The notes below the pieces were generated by a model that did no database searches, was not told where the DNA came from, and worked only from the letters and a program-made list of their open reading frames with translations. Positions 9,700-18,330 of a stretch of 32,991 nt of DNA are shown in pieces. The stretch comes from an uncultured Prevotellaceae bacterium. Its GTDB lineage: Bacteria; Bacteroidota; Bacteroidia; Bacteroidales; Bacteroidaceae. Both the position numbers and the translations under genes were made by a program. How positions within the stretch are numbered: position 1 is the first letter of the stretch; each line of letters begins with the position of its first letter. The stretch spans positions 1 through 32,991 of the forward strand of contig ONMN01000022.1 in assembly GCA_900318885.1 (NCBI GenBank). Reading direction: 5' to 3'.

Positions 9700-9731
9700 C
9701 AAAAGTACACATTTCTTCGGAAACCGCCAAA
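9700..9731 (-). promoter_or_regulatory. Promoter of the leu operon
   Basis: Minus-strand TTTG (9731-9728), a 20-base spacer, and TACTTTTG (9707-9700), a full match to the Bacteroidota -33/-7 consensus. Transcription should begin near 9693, giving about 215 bases of leader before leuA. The -33 box is only about 37 bases beyond the stop codon of the phosphatase gene. Confidence 0.85.
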
Positions 9732-9767
9732 CAAATTGTCACTTTTTTATCTTAATTCGTAAAATAA

Positions 9768-11849
9768 TCACTTTATTCTTAGGCAAAGCATCGTTAGGTC
9801 GTCGTTAGGATCTGCTCCATTACGGTGTTTCTCCACTTCCTCTACAAGTGCGTCAATGACCTGTTTGCTGCTAGTGTAGTTGTTTCTGCTAAGCACTTCA
9901 AGGATTCGCTCGTCACTGAACTGCTCCTGCTCCGTGTTCTCAGCCTCGTTCAATCCGTCACTATAGACTAGCAACGAATGTCCCTTGATATTTTCGAAAC
10001 TCTCACCGACATACTCTATTCCAGGCCAGAGTCCGATAGGTGCATTCGACTCCATCGGCAGGAATTCACCCTTACCGTTAGTTCCGATAACAGGCGGATT
10101 ATGGCCAGCATTCGTAAAGTCCATACGTCCCGTGTCGAGGTGTATGAGGCCGATGAACATCGTGACAAACATACCCTGCTCGTTGTCTTCCGTCAGTGCA
10201 TTGTTGATATTAGTGGCAATGTCGGCTGGCATCATGTGTCCTGTTGCCAACACACGGAACAGACGGATGGCCTGAGCCATAAACAATGAGGCAGGAACGC
10301 CCTTTCCACTAACATCGCCAAGACAGAAATACAGTTCGTCGCCCTGAAGCAGATAACCATAGAGGTCACCACCGACTTCCTTCGCTGGCTGGATATATGC
10401 GTTCATATCCAATCCTTGACGATCGGGGAATACGTTGGGAACCATTGACATCTGGATATCACGGGCAATGCGCAATTCACTCTCAATACGCTCTTTGGCC
10501 TTGGTGGTCTTCTCTAACTGGTCGTAAGCTACTTTTAGTTTGCCATGCGCATCTTCCAAACGTCCATGGGCAGCAGCCAATTTATGCGCAGCTTTACGTT
10601 TGTGCAAGGTATATGTTGTGAAGAAGATGATGAGCAGAATCAGTGCGACACCAGTGCTGTAAAGTCGTTGGTGGGTCAGTTCCATCTCACGGTCAGCAAT
10701 AGCCTTTTCTTTTCCTTGAGTATCGTAGATAGTGGCCAGTTCGGCAATAGAACTGTTCTTCTGTGCCGTAATGGCTGAATCCAGAATTGCCAGGATGCGC
10801 TCTCCTGCTACACGTGCCGAATCACGACGACCTGCCTCGGCATTTGCCCAGTACTTAGGCAACATATAGAGCTGGATGTTGTCAATAGAGGGCTCCATGC
10901 CCCAATCGGTCATGGCTTTATCCAGAAAACGGTAATTATATGCCGCTTCCTTGTATCGGTGGGCCACCACCAGATATTCTGTACCATTGATATGTCCGGC
11001 TGGCGTCTTGGCATAGTTCGTCTCTTGGAAACGCTTGTAGGCCTCGGCTGCCTCCTGGCCTTTGTGAAGTCCTTGCAAGGCTACTGCACGCATAATTTCT
11101 ATACGACCTTGGTATTCGTCAAAATATTCCGTACGTGCATCGTGTCTCTGACGATACTTATTCAGCAACATCTCCGTACGGTCAATCCAGTAGATTGATT
11201 CCGCATAGCGACGGGTATTGATATAGGCCTGACTGGTATATACCGTACCGATGACAGCCTCTTGGAATCCACGTCCCGTCGTGTCCGACTGCCAACGATT
11301 GGCATAATGGCCGCGAGCAGTAATGAAACTCTGGTTAGCCTCTTCATCCTGTCCCAGATTCAACTGGCAACAGCCGATATTATTTAGCAAGATGGCATAG
11401 TCAATATCGGAACCGATACCCGATTCTTCCATCTTTTTTACTGCCGGGATGGCAATCTGGAGCGAACCTTCGTAGTCACCCTTCACAAGCAAAATCTCAG
11501 ACAAGCGACGCGCTACTTTGTTGTAGCTCAACTGGTCAAGGTCGTTCTTCACATCATTCTCCAGCGCCTTGCGATAACAGATCTCTGCCATACGGTATTG
11601 TCCCTGACGATAATAGGATACACCTCTCCAGCGGTTGGCATTCAGTTCAGAAATGTCACCAACCATCTCAAAACTGTCCGTCACCTCACGCATATAATCG
11701 TAATTCTTTGTAGTGCCGATAGCAAAAATGATGCTATCGGCATGGCTGGCACGGATTTCCCGTTGCTGACGGGCATATCTGCATGACGAAAAACTCATGA
11801 CAACAGTCAGAAGCAATATGACGACTCTGAGTAGCTTAGACTTATACAT
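9768..11849 (-). CDS. TPR-containing lipoprotein with SpoIIE/RsbU-type PP2C phosphatase domain
   Basis: 693 residues. A lipoprotein signal (VVMSFSSC, Cys23) is followed by TPR-like helical repeats (about 60-385), a membrane segment (397-416), a coiled coil (about 420-455) and a C-terminal SpoIIE-type serine phosphatase. The phosphatase shows ARDIQMSMVP, GGDLYG (Asp495), GDVSGKG (Asp512) and the metal-binding DPNDDLT near residues 680-686. The domain order suggests a periplasmic TPR sensor signalling across the inner membrane to a cytoplasmic phosphatase acting on anti-sigma-antagonist or similar phosphoproteins. No anti-sigma kinase or STAS gene is adjacent, so the partner is unknown. It is divergent from the S9 peptidase gene with a shared inverted promoter region. 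Confidence 0.9.
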   Translation of the reverse strand: MYKSKLLRVVILLLTVVMSFSSCRYARQQREIRASHADSIIFAIGTTKNYDYMREVTDSFEMVGDISELNANRWRGVSYYRQGQYRMAEICYRKALENDVKNDLDQLSYNKVARRLSEILLVKGDYEGSLQIAIPAVKKMEESGIGSDIDYAILLNNIGCCQLNLGQDEEANQSFITARGHYANRWQSDTTGRGFQEAVIGTVYTSQAYINTRRYAESIYWIDRTEMLLNKYRQRHDARTEYFDEYQGRIEIMRAVALQGLHKGQEAAEAYKRFQETNYAKTPAGHINGTEYLVVAHRYKEAAYNYRFLDKAMTDWGMEPSIDNIQLYMLPKYWANAEAGRRDSARVAGERILAILDSAITAQKNSSIAELATIYDTQGKEKAIADREMELTHQRLYSTGVALILLIIFFTTYTLHKRKAAHKLAAAHGRLEDAHGKLKVAYDQLEKTTKAKERIESELRIARDIQMSMVPNVFPDRQGLDMNAYIQPAKEVGGDLYGYLLQGDELYFCLGDVSGKGVPASLFMAQAIRLFRVLATGHMMPADIATNINNALTEDNEQGMFVTMFIGLIHLDTGRMDFTNAGHNPPVIGTNGKGEFLPMESNAPIGLWPGIEYVGESFENIKGHSLLVYSDGLNEAENTEQEQFSDERILEVLSRNNYTSSKQVIDALVEEVEKHRNGADPNDDLTMLCLRIK

Positions 11850-11878
11850 ACCAATGACTTTTTCTGTTCATTTCGTTG

Positions 11879-11911
11879 CAAAGGTACAAAAAGTTTGGGG
11901 TTTAGATGCAA
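11879..11911 (-). promoter_or_regulatory. Promoter of the phosphatase gene
   Basis: Minus-strand TACCTTTG (11886-11879) with a TTG 22 bases upstream (11911-11909). Spacing is slightly longer than the usual 19-21. It gives a leader of about 25 bases before the ATG at 11849. Confidence 0.7.
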
Positions 11912-11936
11912 AAGTTTGGGATTTTTTGTACCTTTG
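11905..11936 (+). promoter_or_regulatory. Promoter of the S9 peptidase gene
   Basis: TACCTTTG at 11929-11936 is a full -7 match. The -33 position (11905-11908) reads GATG, a poor match, so the promoter may be weaker or need an activator. The leader to the ATG at 11957 is only about 14 bases. Confidence 0.65.
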
Positions 11937-11956
11937 CACTCAAATATTCAATAATT

Positions 11957-14176
11957 ATGAAAAAAATACTGACTTTTGTGGCTGCTATACTCCTTGCAGT
12001 AAGCGCTACAGGAAAAACAACGGAAAGTGACGTGATTGGAAAAAGTAACATCAAACTGTCTAGCCGGATGATGACTCCAGAAGCCTTGTGGGCCATGGGG
12101 CGCATCGGAGGTGTTGAGGCCTCACCAGACGGTAGTCGTATTGTCTATCAGGTTGGGTATTACAGTGTCAAACAAAACAAAAGCCATCAGGTTATCTGCA
12201 TCATGAATGCAGACGGAACCGGGAATCAGCAACTGACCACCAGCGCTAAGAGCGAGACAGATCCGACGTGGCTCGACGCCCAGACGATTGCTTTCGTCAG
12301 CGGTGGCGAGATATGGTGTATGAAAGCTGACGGCTCAGAGCGTCACCAATTGTCAAAAACTGACGGCAATGTTGAGGGGTTTAAGTTCTCGCCAGACCGC
12401 AAACAGGTTATCATCATCAAGTCTCTGCCCTTCCACGAGGTTATCAAGCAGAATCCCGATGACCTACCAAAGGCTACAGGACGTCGCGTGACGGACTTGA
12501 TGTATCGCCACTGGGACCACTATGTGGAGAGTATCCAGCATCCGTTCGTTTTCTCTGTAGGTGACGGCTATGCTGTCGCCACCGACGGCGTTGACATCCT
12601 TGATGGTGAACCTTACGAATGTCCTATGGAGCCTTTTGGCGGCATCGAACAGCTGGCATGGAGTCCTGACTCGAAGACTATTGCTTATACGTGTCGCAAA
12701 AAGACCGGACTGGAGTATAGCATCTCTACCGACTCGGATATCTATTTATATAATATAGGTACACGCAAGACAAAAAATCTCTGCAAACCTGCCGACTATG
12801 TTGCGCCGAAGGTTGATCCAACGATTACGCTGGCTACTCAGGCTGTGAACGCCAAGGAGAACCTCGTGAACAATGTTGGTTACGACCAGAATCCACAGTT
12901 CTCGCCCGATGGCAAATACATCGCATGGCAGTCTATGGAACGTGATGGCTACGAAGCCGACCTCAACCGTTTGTGCATCTGCGATTTGGCAACAGGTTCG
13001 AAGCGCTACCTCAATTGGCAGAGTGATGTGGAAGCATTCTGCTGGGCTCCCGTCAGCGGTAAAAAGGTCAAGGCTGCTGACCCACAGTTCTATTTCCTTA
13101 GCGTATGGCACGGATGCTGCAATATGTATGTTGCCAGTCAGAAAGGCGAAGTCACTCAGCTTACTGAGACATGGGACGACTGGACCAGTATCCAAATGGC
13201 CAACAACGGACAGCGCATCCTGGCAACCCGTCAGAGTCTCTCTGCTCCTACGGATATCTACATGGTGACTCCAAACTCAAAGGGCAAAAAGCCTGCAAAG
13301 GGTCTTGCAGGCAGTGGTTTTGCCGCCGCCATCCAGCAGCTCTCTCACGAAAACGACCACATCCTCTCACAACTCACTTTCGGCAAGATGCAGCAATACT
13401 GGGTGCCTACCACCGACGGCAAGAAAGAACTCGTCTGGGTTATGTTACCTGCCAATTATGAGGAAGGCAAGAAATACCCCACCCTGCTCTTCTGTGAAGG
13501 TGGTCCGCAGAGTCCTGTATCGCAGTTCTGGTCGTACCGCTGGAATTTCCAGATGATGGCCGCCAACGGCTATGTCGTCGTGGCCCCAAACCGTCATGGT
13601 CTGCCCGGTTTCGGTCAGGAGTGGAAGGAAGAAATCTCTGGTGATTGGACCGGTCAGTGTATGGATGATTACCTTTCTGCCATCGATTTTGCTGCTGATT
13701 CACTGCCCTTTGTCGACCGCGACTGCTTGGGTGCCGTTGGTGCAAGCTTTGGTGGATTCAGTGTCTACTACCTCGCAGGTATCCACAACAAACGCTTCAA
13801 GGCGTTCATCGCCCACGACGGAGCCTTCAACCTCGCTGCCATGTATTTGGAAACTGAGGAGAACTGGTTCTCAAACTGGGAATACGATGAGGCCTACTGG
13901 CATCGACCTCAGATGCCCCGCGCCAAGAAGACTTACCACGACTCACCGCACAAGATGGTGGAAAAATGGGACACACCTATTCTTTGCATCCACGGCGAGA
14001 AGGACTACCGCATCAATTACACGCAGGGTATGGCAGCATTCAATGCCGCTCGCATGAAGGGCATCCCCGCTGAATTCCTCGTGTTCCCCGATGAGAATCA
14101 CTGGGTATTGAAGCCCCAAAACGGCATCCTCTGGCAAAGGACGTTCTTCGACTGGCTCGACCGTTGGTTGAAATAA
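11957..14176 (+). CDS. Secreted S9 family (prolyl oligopeptidase-type) serine peptidase
   Basis: 739 residues from the ATG at 11957, which starts a clean signal peptide (MKKILTFVAAILLAVSATG); an in-frame upstream ATG at 11906 precedes the promoter -7 box and is rejected. An N-terminal beta-propeller has repeated FSPDGKYIAW / AWSPDSKTIAY motifs. The C-terminal alpha/beta hydrolase has GASFGG (Ser597), HGEKDYRI (Asp683) and ENHWV (His715) as the catalytic triad. Enzymes of this type release dipeptides or cleave oligopeptides in the periplasm. The MFS gene follows 64 bases later and a POT peptide carrier is encoded nearby, consistent with peptide scavenging. Exact specificity (DPP4-, DPP5- or acylaminoacyl-type) cannot be set from sequence alone. 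Confidence 0.92.
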   Translation: MKKILTFVAAILLAVSATGKTTESDVIGKSNIKLSSRMMTPEALWAMGRIGGVEASPDGSRIVYQVGYYSVKQNKSHQVICIMNADGTGNQQLTTSAKSETDPTWLDAQTIAFVSGGEIWCMKADGSERHQLSKTDGNVEGFKFSPDRKQVIIIKSLPFHEVIKQNPDDLPKATGRRVTDLMYRHWDHYVESIQHPFVFSVGDGYAVATDGVDILDGEPYECPMEPFGGIEQLAWSPDSKTIAYTCRKKTGLEYSISTDSDIYLYNIGTRKTKNLCKPADYVAPKVDPTITLATQAVNAKENLVNNVGYDQNPQFSPDGKYIAWQSMERDGYEADLNRLCICDLATGSKRYLNWQSDVEAFCWAPVSGKKVKAADPQFYFLSVWHGCCNMYVASQKGEVTQLTETWDDWTSIQMANNGQRILATRQSLSAPTDIYMVTPNSKGKKPAKGLAGSGFAAAIQQLSHENDHILSQLTFGKMQQYWVPTTDGKKELVWVMLPANYEEGKKYPTLLFCEGGPQSPVSQFWSYRWNFQMMAANGYVVVAPNRHGLPGFGQEWKEEISGDWTGQCMDDYLSAIDFAADSLPFVDRDCLGAVGASFGGFSVYYLAGIHNKRFKAFIAHDGAFNLAAMYLETEENWFSNWEYDEAYWHRPQMPRAKKTYHDSPHKMVEKWDTPILCIHGEKDYRINYTQGMAAFNAARMKGIPAEFLVFPDENHWVLKPQNGILWQRTFFDWLDRWLK

Positions 14177-14194
14177 AACCTTCGTAATACCAAA

Positions 14195-14230
14195 ATAACG
14201 ATATAACGAAATCACGAAATAACGAAAAAA
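14195..14230 (+). repeat. ATAACGAA repeat between peptidase and MFS genes
   Basis: About four irregular copies of ATAACGA/ATCACGAA lie 20 bases after the peptidase stop and just before the MFS start. This is the same unit as at 4456-4475 and 20973-21024. No promoter or terminator is seen in this 64-base gap. Confidence 0.6.
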
Positions 14231-14240
14231 AATAAGAATA

Positions 14241-15863
14241 ATGACACAAGCAATTCAAAAAACACTTCGCGACAGCGCAGGAATGCGCTGGACCGCCTTG
14301 CTGCTCCTGGCACTCGCCATGTTCTGCAGCTACATCTTCATGGACATCCTCTCACCCATCAAGGACCTGATGCAGGAGACCCGCGGCTGGGATTCTACCG
14401 CATTCGGAACGATGCAGGGGTCTGAGGTATTCCTCAACGTATTCGTGTTCTTCCTCATCTTCGCCGGCATCATTCTCGACAAGATGGGCGTGCGTTTTAC
14501 CGCCGTGCTCTCAGCAGCTGTTATGCTCGTCGGAGCCATCATCAAGTGGTATGCTGTCAGCGAAAGTTTCATGGGTAGTGGATTGGAGACTTGGTTCACC
14601 AACAATCTCAACTACATCCCCGTCTTCGATGAACTGGGCGTATCACCTTTCTATGCCGGCATGCCCGCGTCTTCTAAATTTGCCGCCTGCGGATTCATGA
14701 TCTTCGGTTGCGGTTGCGAGATGGCTGGTATCACCGTCTCTCGTGGAATCGTCAAATGGTTCAAGGGTCGCGAAATGGCTCTGGCCATGGGTTCCGAAAT
14801 GGCATTGGCACGTCTTGGCGTTGCAACATGTATGATTTTCTCGCCGTTCTTCGCCAAGTTGGGTGGCAATATCAGTGTCAGCCGCTCGGTAGCCTTCGGT
14901 GTGGTTCTGATGTGTATCGCACTCATCATGACCATCGTTTATTTCTTCATGGATCGCAAGCTCGATGCACAGACCGGTGAAGCAGAAGAGAAGGACGATC
15001 CTTTCAAGATTAGCGATATCGGCACCATTCTCAGCGACCTTGGTTTCTGGCTCGTCGCCCTGCTTTGTGTATTGTATTATTCGGCCATCTTCCCCTTCCA
15101 GAAGTATGCCGTCAACATGCTGCAGTGCAATCTGACGCTCACCGAGCCTGCCAGCGATTCGTTCTGGGCACAGCCTGACGTGACCATTGTGCAGTATATC
15201 ATCATGCTCGTCGTAGCTGCCGCTGGTTTCGCTAGCAATTTCCAGAAGAAGGCAAATCTGAAATACGGTTTGCTCGCTGTCAGCATCATTGCGCTCGTTA
15301 CCTATTGTTATATGGGTTACATGCGCCAGTCGGCAGAGTCTATCTTCGCCGTATTCCCCCTGTTGGCTGTGCTCATCACACCTATCCTCGGTTCTTATGT
15401 TGACCACAAGGGTAAGGCGGCCTCGATGCTCGTCTTGGGCTCACTGTTGCTAATCGCCTGCCACCTAACATTCGCATTTATCCTGCCAATGTTTAAGGAT
15501 TCAGCCGTCGGTGGCATCGTTATTGCCTACGTCACCATCCTCGTGCTAGGCTCGTCATTCTCGCTGGTTCCAGCATCGTTGTGGCCCAGCGTTCCAAAAC
15601 TGGTTGACGCCAAGGTCATCGGTTCTGCCTACGCACTCATCTTCTGGATTCAGAATATCGGTCTCTGGCTGTTCCCGCTGCTTATCGGTAAGGTGCTCGA
15701 CAAAACGAATCCCGGAGTGACTGACCCCACGAAGTTCGACTACACTGCACCGCTGCTCATGCTGGCTGGTCTGGGTGTTGCCGCACTCATCCTCGGTTTC
15801 GTTTTGAAGGCTGTCGATAAGAAGAAGGGCATTGGATTGGAAGAACCCAATATCAAGAGTTAA
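14241..15863 (+). CDS. Major facilitator superfamily transporter
   Basis: 540 residues with about twelve hydrophobic segments and an MFS loop-2/3 pattern (GIILDKMGVRFT) near residue 80. Extra features are a charged central loop (QTGEAEEKDDPFKISD, about 245-262) and a repeat of the signature in the second half (LGSYVDHKGKAASM). The overall layout recalls the MFSD1-like branch, whose characterised animal member carries dipeptides, but this resemblance is from memory and weak. Its place right behind an S9 peptidase makes peptide or amino-acid transport plausible. It ends 24 bases from the convergent endonuclease-family gene without a clear terminator. Confidence 0.85.
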   Translation: MTQAIQKTLRDSAGMRWTALLLLALAMFCSYIFMDILSPIKDLMQETRGWDSTAFGTMQGSEVFLNVFVFFLIFAGIILDKMGVRFTAVLSAAVMLVGAIIKWYAVSESFMGSGLETWFTNNLNYIPVFDELGVSPFYAGMPASSKFAACGFMIFGCGCEMAGITVSRGIVKWFKGREMALAMGSEMALARLGVATCMIFSPFFAKLGGNISVSRSVAFGVVLMCIALIMTIVYFFMDRKLDAQTGEAEEKDDPFKISDIGTILSDLGFWLVALLCVLYYSAIFPFQKYAVNMLQCNLTLTEPASDSFWAQPDVTIVQYIIMLVVAAAGFASNFQKKANLKYGLLAVSIIALVTYCYMGYMRQSAESIFAVFPLLAVLITPILGSYVDHKGKAASMLVLGSLLLIACHLTFAFILPMFKDSAVGGIVIAYVTILVLGSSFSLVPASLWPSVPKLVDAKVIGSAYALIFWIQNIGLWLFPLLIGKVLDKTNPGVTDPTKFDYTAPLLMLAGLGVAALILGFVLKAVDKKKGIGLEEPNIKS

Positions 15864-15887
15864 GAGATATTAGATAAAAGTTAATAG

Positions 15888-16805
15888 TTAGAAGCGGAAA
15901 CGGACGACAAGCGGCAGATGGTCGCTGAATCCACGCTGATAACGATAACCATTATAAGTGCGGAGGGGCTTGACTCCTCCGTATTTTTTGTCCTCCTCCA
16001 AGAGAAATGGGGCGTCATTGATGAAGGACTCCGCGACAAAATCGCGCAACACACGACTGACGAGGACGTGATCAATACTCTCCCACTCTCCCTGGTAGCG
16101 GTACGTCCCCCGAGCACCGTTACTGCCACGTGCCTCACGAGTAACATTGATGAGTCCATGCTGCTCCAAATATTGCAACGACGGACTGTCGGCATAGTCG
16201 TTGAAATCGCCAGCAATAATGACTTTCGCATCCTCCGGCAACTCCCTGACAACCTGCATTATCCTTTCCATCACCACCCGACGGTTCGGCCGCGTCGGAT
16301 GCTCACCGCCAAAACGGCTCGGCGCATGAACCACGAACACATGCAACGTGTCGCGCTCGCTGGTTTCCCCCTGAACATAAAGCACGTCGCGCGTTGGTCG
16401 CATTCCTTCCAACGGCTCCACCTCCAGATAATCACAGCACAACGGCCGGAACGTCATCGGCTGGTACAACAGTGCCACGTCAATTCCCCTGACATCCGGC
16501 GATTGCGTCATCAGGTATTCATACCCCGCATGTCGCAACAGTGAGCGTCGTGTCAAATCAAAGATGACACTGTCATTTTCGACCTCCACCAGCGCCACGA
16601 GATCGGGTATTCCATCATCCTGACACGACAGTATCTCCTGTCCGATGCTATTCATTTTGCGCCAATAGCGTGCGGGAGTCCAATTACGCACTGAAGCAGG
16701 CAACCACTCGGTGTCCTGCTTCAGTGAATCATGTTGGCAGTCAAAGAGATTCTCGCAGTTCAGTTCCACGAGCGTCAACCATGATGCCAGTAGCAAACTT
16801 AACAT
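15888..16805 (-). CDS. Endonuclease/exonuclease/phosphatase family protein, secreted
   Basis: 305 residues from the ATG at 16805; the longer upstream frame lies within the POT gene. The N-terminus (MLSLLLASWLTLVEL) looks like a short signal or anchor. Family motifs are NCENLFD (metal), VALVEVEND (catalytic Glu), VVHAPSR, GDFNDYADS (Asp/Asn) and the terminal SDHLPLVV (catalytic His). Members hydrolyse phosphodiester or phosphomonoester bonds in nucleic acids, lipids or sugars; the substrate here is unknown. Start and POT stop overlap (ATGTTAA), so it is the last gene of the LysM-PorT-POT operon. Confidence 0.88.
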   Translation of the reverse strand: MLSLLLASWLTLVELNCENLFDCQHDSLKQDTEWLPASVRNWTPARYWRKMNSIGQEILSCQDDGIPDLVALVEVENDSVIFDLTRRSLLRHAGYEYLMTQSPDVRGIDVALLYQPMTFRPLCCDYLEVEPLEGMRPTRDVLYVQGETSERDTLHVFVVHAPSRFGGEHPTRPNRRVVMERIMQVVRELPEDAKVIIAGDFNDYADSPSLQYLEQHGLINVTREARGSNGARGTYRYQGEWESIDHVLVSRVLRDFVAESFINDAPFLLEEDKKYGGVKPLRTYNGYRYQRGFSDHLPLVVRFRF

Positions 16806-18328
16806 ACTTTCTCCAGTCGCTTCATCATCGCAAACATGAAGATGGCGGCAACGAGACAGACGCCCAGGAAGACGCTCCAGCATACCCACAGAGGTACGGC
16901 GCCCCACAAAAGACCGCCAACGACGACGAGCTGGTTACCGATAGCCGTAGCCACAAACCAACCACCCATCATCATACCCTTGTATTTCGGGGGAGCAACC
17001 TTCGACACGAATGAGATACCCATAGGTGACAGCAGCAGCTCGCCAAAGGTCAGCACGAGGTAAACCGATATCAGCAGGTTCGGCGTTACGTCAGCCACAT
17101 GGACAGCTACGGGATTGCCGTCGGCACCCATCGTCGTCTGTGGCATGGGCAATCCGAACGAACCAAAAGCCATCAGCGCGTAAGCAACAGCGGCCACAAT
17201 CATACCGTAGGCAATCTTACGCGGAGCTGAGGGTTCCTTACCCTTGGCAGCCAGCGCACCGAAGATAGCCATCGACACGGGTGTCAGTGCAACGACATAG
17301 AACGGGTTGAACTGCTGGAAGATAGGAGCGGAAACGGTCACACCTGTCTCGGGATCATATTGCAGACAAAGGAATGCCACTGCGGCAATGATGACGATGG
17401 CCGAGATGGTCTTGCCCTTCGAAGTCTTACTCTGGAACAGCGAGAACAGCGCATATACGATGAAGATAACGGCCACGAGGTTCCATACGTTGAAGCACAT
17501 CGCCTGCAGGCCCTCTGCCGACTGTGCCGTAAACTCGTCGGCAAAGTATGTCAGCGAAAGACCGTTCTGATGGAAAGCCATCCAGAAGAAAATCACCACG
17601 GCGAATACCAGACACAGGGCCACAATGCGCTGCTTCGTTTCTTCCTTCGACAGTTCTTCGACAGGAGCGGTGTCAGCGGCAGCAGCCTTTTTCTTGCCAC
17701 CCTCCGTATGACGGAATGTCGAACGGAACACATAGTAGATGGCTATCGACAGAATCAGCGATGCACATGCCACGGCAAACGAGAAGTGGTAAGCGTCGTT
17801 CGACGAATAACCCAGTGCTGTCTCGGCATATTCCTTAATCTTGATGGCTGCCGTAGGTGCAAACAGCGCACCGATGTTGATGGCCATGTAGAAGATAGAG
17901 AATCCCGAGTCGCGCTTGTCAGCATACTTCGGGTCGTTATACAGGTCGCCCACCATCACTTGGAGGTTACCCTTAAACAGTCCCGTGCCAAAACCGATGA
18001 GCAGCAGTGCCGCCAACATCACCACCAGTGCTACGCTGTCTCCCCCCAGAGGTACCGACAGCAGCAGATAGCCGGCAAACATGATGATGATACCCGTAGT
18101 CACCATCTTACCAAAACCGAACTTGTCGGCCATGATACCTCCGATGAGCGGGAAGAAATACACTAACATGAGAAACGCACTATAGATGGTGCCTGCCAAT
18201 GCTGGCGACAGTCCGTAGTTCGCTCTCAGGAACAAAGCAAAAACAGCCAGCATGGTATAGTAACCAAAGCGCTCGCCGGTGTTGGCCAATGCCAACGCAA
18301 ATAGTCCTTTCGGTTGTCCTTCAAACAT
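16799..18328 (-). CDS. POT/PTR2 family proton-coupled di-/tripeptide transporter
   Basis: 509 residues with about twelve to fourteen membrane spans. The N-terminal helix carries the POT motif NTGERFGYYTM (E-x-x-E-R-F-x-Y-Y region), followed by YSAFLMLVYFFPLIGGIMADKFG. A soluble linker with GGKKKAAAADTAPVEEL (about 210-230) separates the halves. The family imports di- and tripeptides with protons across the inner membrane. It starts 2 bases after the barrel gene stop and overlaps the downstream nuclease-family gene by 7 bases. Confidence 0.93.
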   Translation of the reverse strand: MFEGQPKGLFALALANTGERFGYYTMLAVFALFLRANYGLSPALAGTIYSAFLMLVYFFPLIGGIMADKFGFGKMVTTGIIIMFAGYLLLSVPLGGDSVALVVMLAALLLIGFGTGLFKGNLQVMVGDLYNDPKYADKRDSGFSIFYMAINIGALFAPTAAIKIKEYAETALGYSSNDAYHFSFAVACASLILSIAIYYVFRSTFRHTEGGKKKAAAADTAPVEELSKEETKQRIVALCLVFAVVIFFWMAFHQNGLSLTYFADEFTAQSAEGLQAMCFNVWNLVAVIFIVYALFSLFQSKTSKGKTISAIVIIAAVAFLCLQYDPETGVTVSAPIFQQFNPFYVVALTPVSMAIFGALAAKGKEPSAPRKIAYGMIVAAVAYALMAFGSFGLPMPQTTMGADGNPVAVHVADVTPNLLISVYLVLTFGELLLSPMGISFVSKVAPPKYKGMMMGGWFVATAIGNQLVVVGGLLWGAVPLWVCWSVFLGVCLVAAIFMFAMMKRLEKVC

Positions 18329-18330
18329 AA

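Larger units (their letters stand above)
11877..11938. repeat. Perfect 16-bp inverted repeat carrying divergent promoters
   Basis: TGCAAAGGTACAAAAA (11877-11892) is the exact reverse complement of TTTTTGTACCTTTGCA (11923-11938), separated by 30 bases. Each arm carries a TACCTTTG -7 element pointing outward. The spacer contains two AAAGTTTGGG copies in direct orientation. Confidence 0.8.

Noticed and set aside
14643-15407. A 254-codon minus-strand open frame
   Set aside because: It is opposite the MFS transporter gene, whose twelve hydrophobic segments are clear on the plus strand; the antisense product has no domain or signal.
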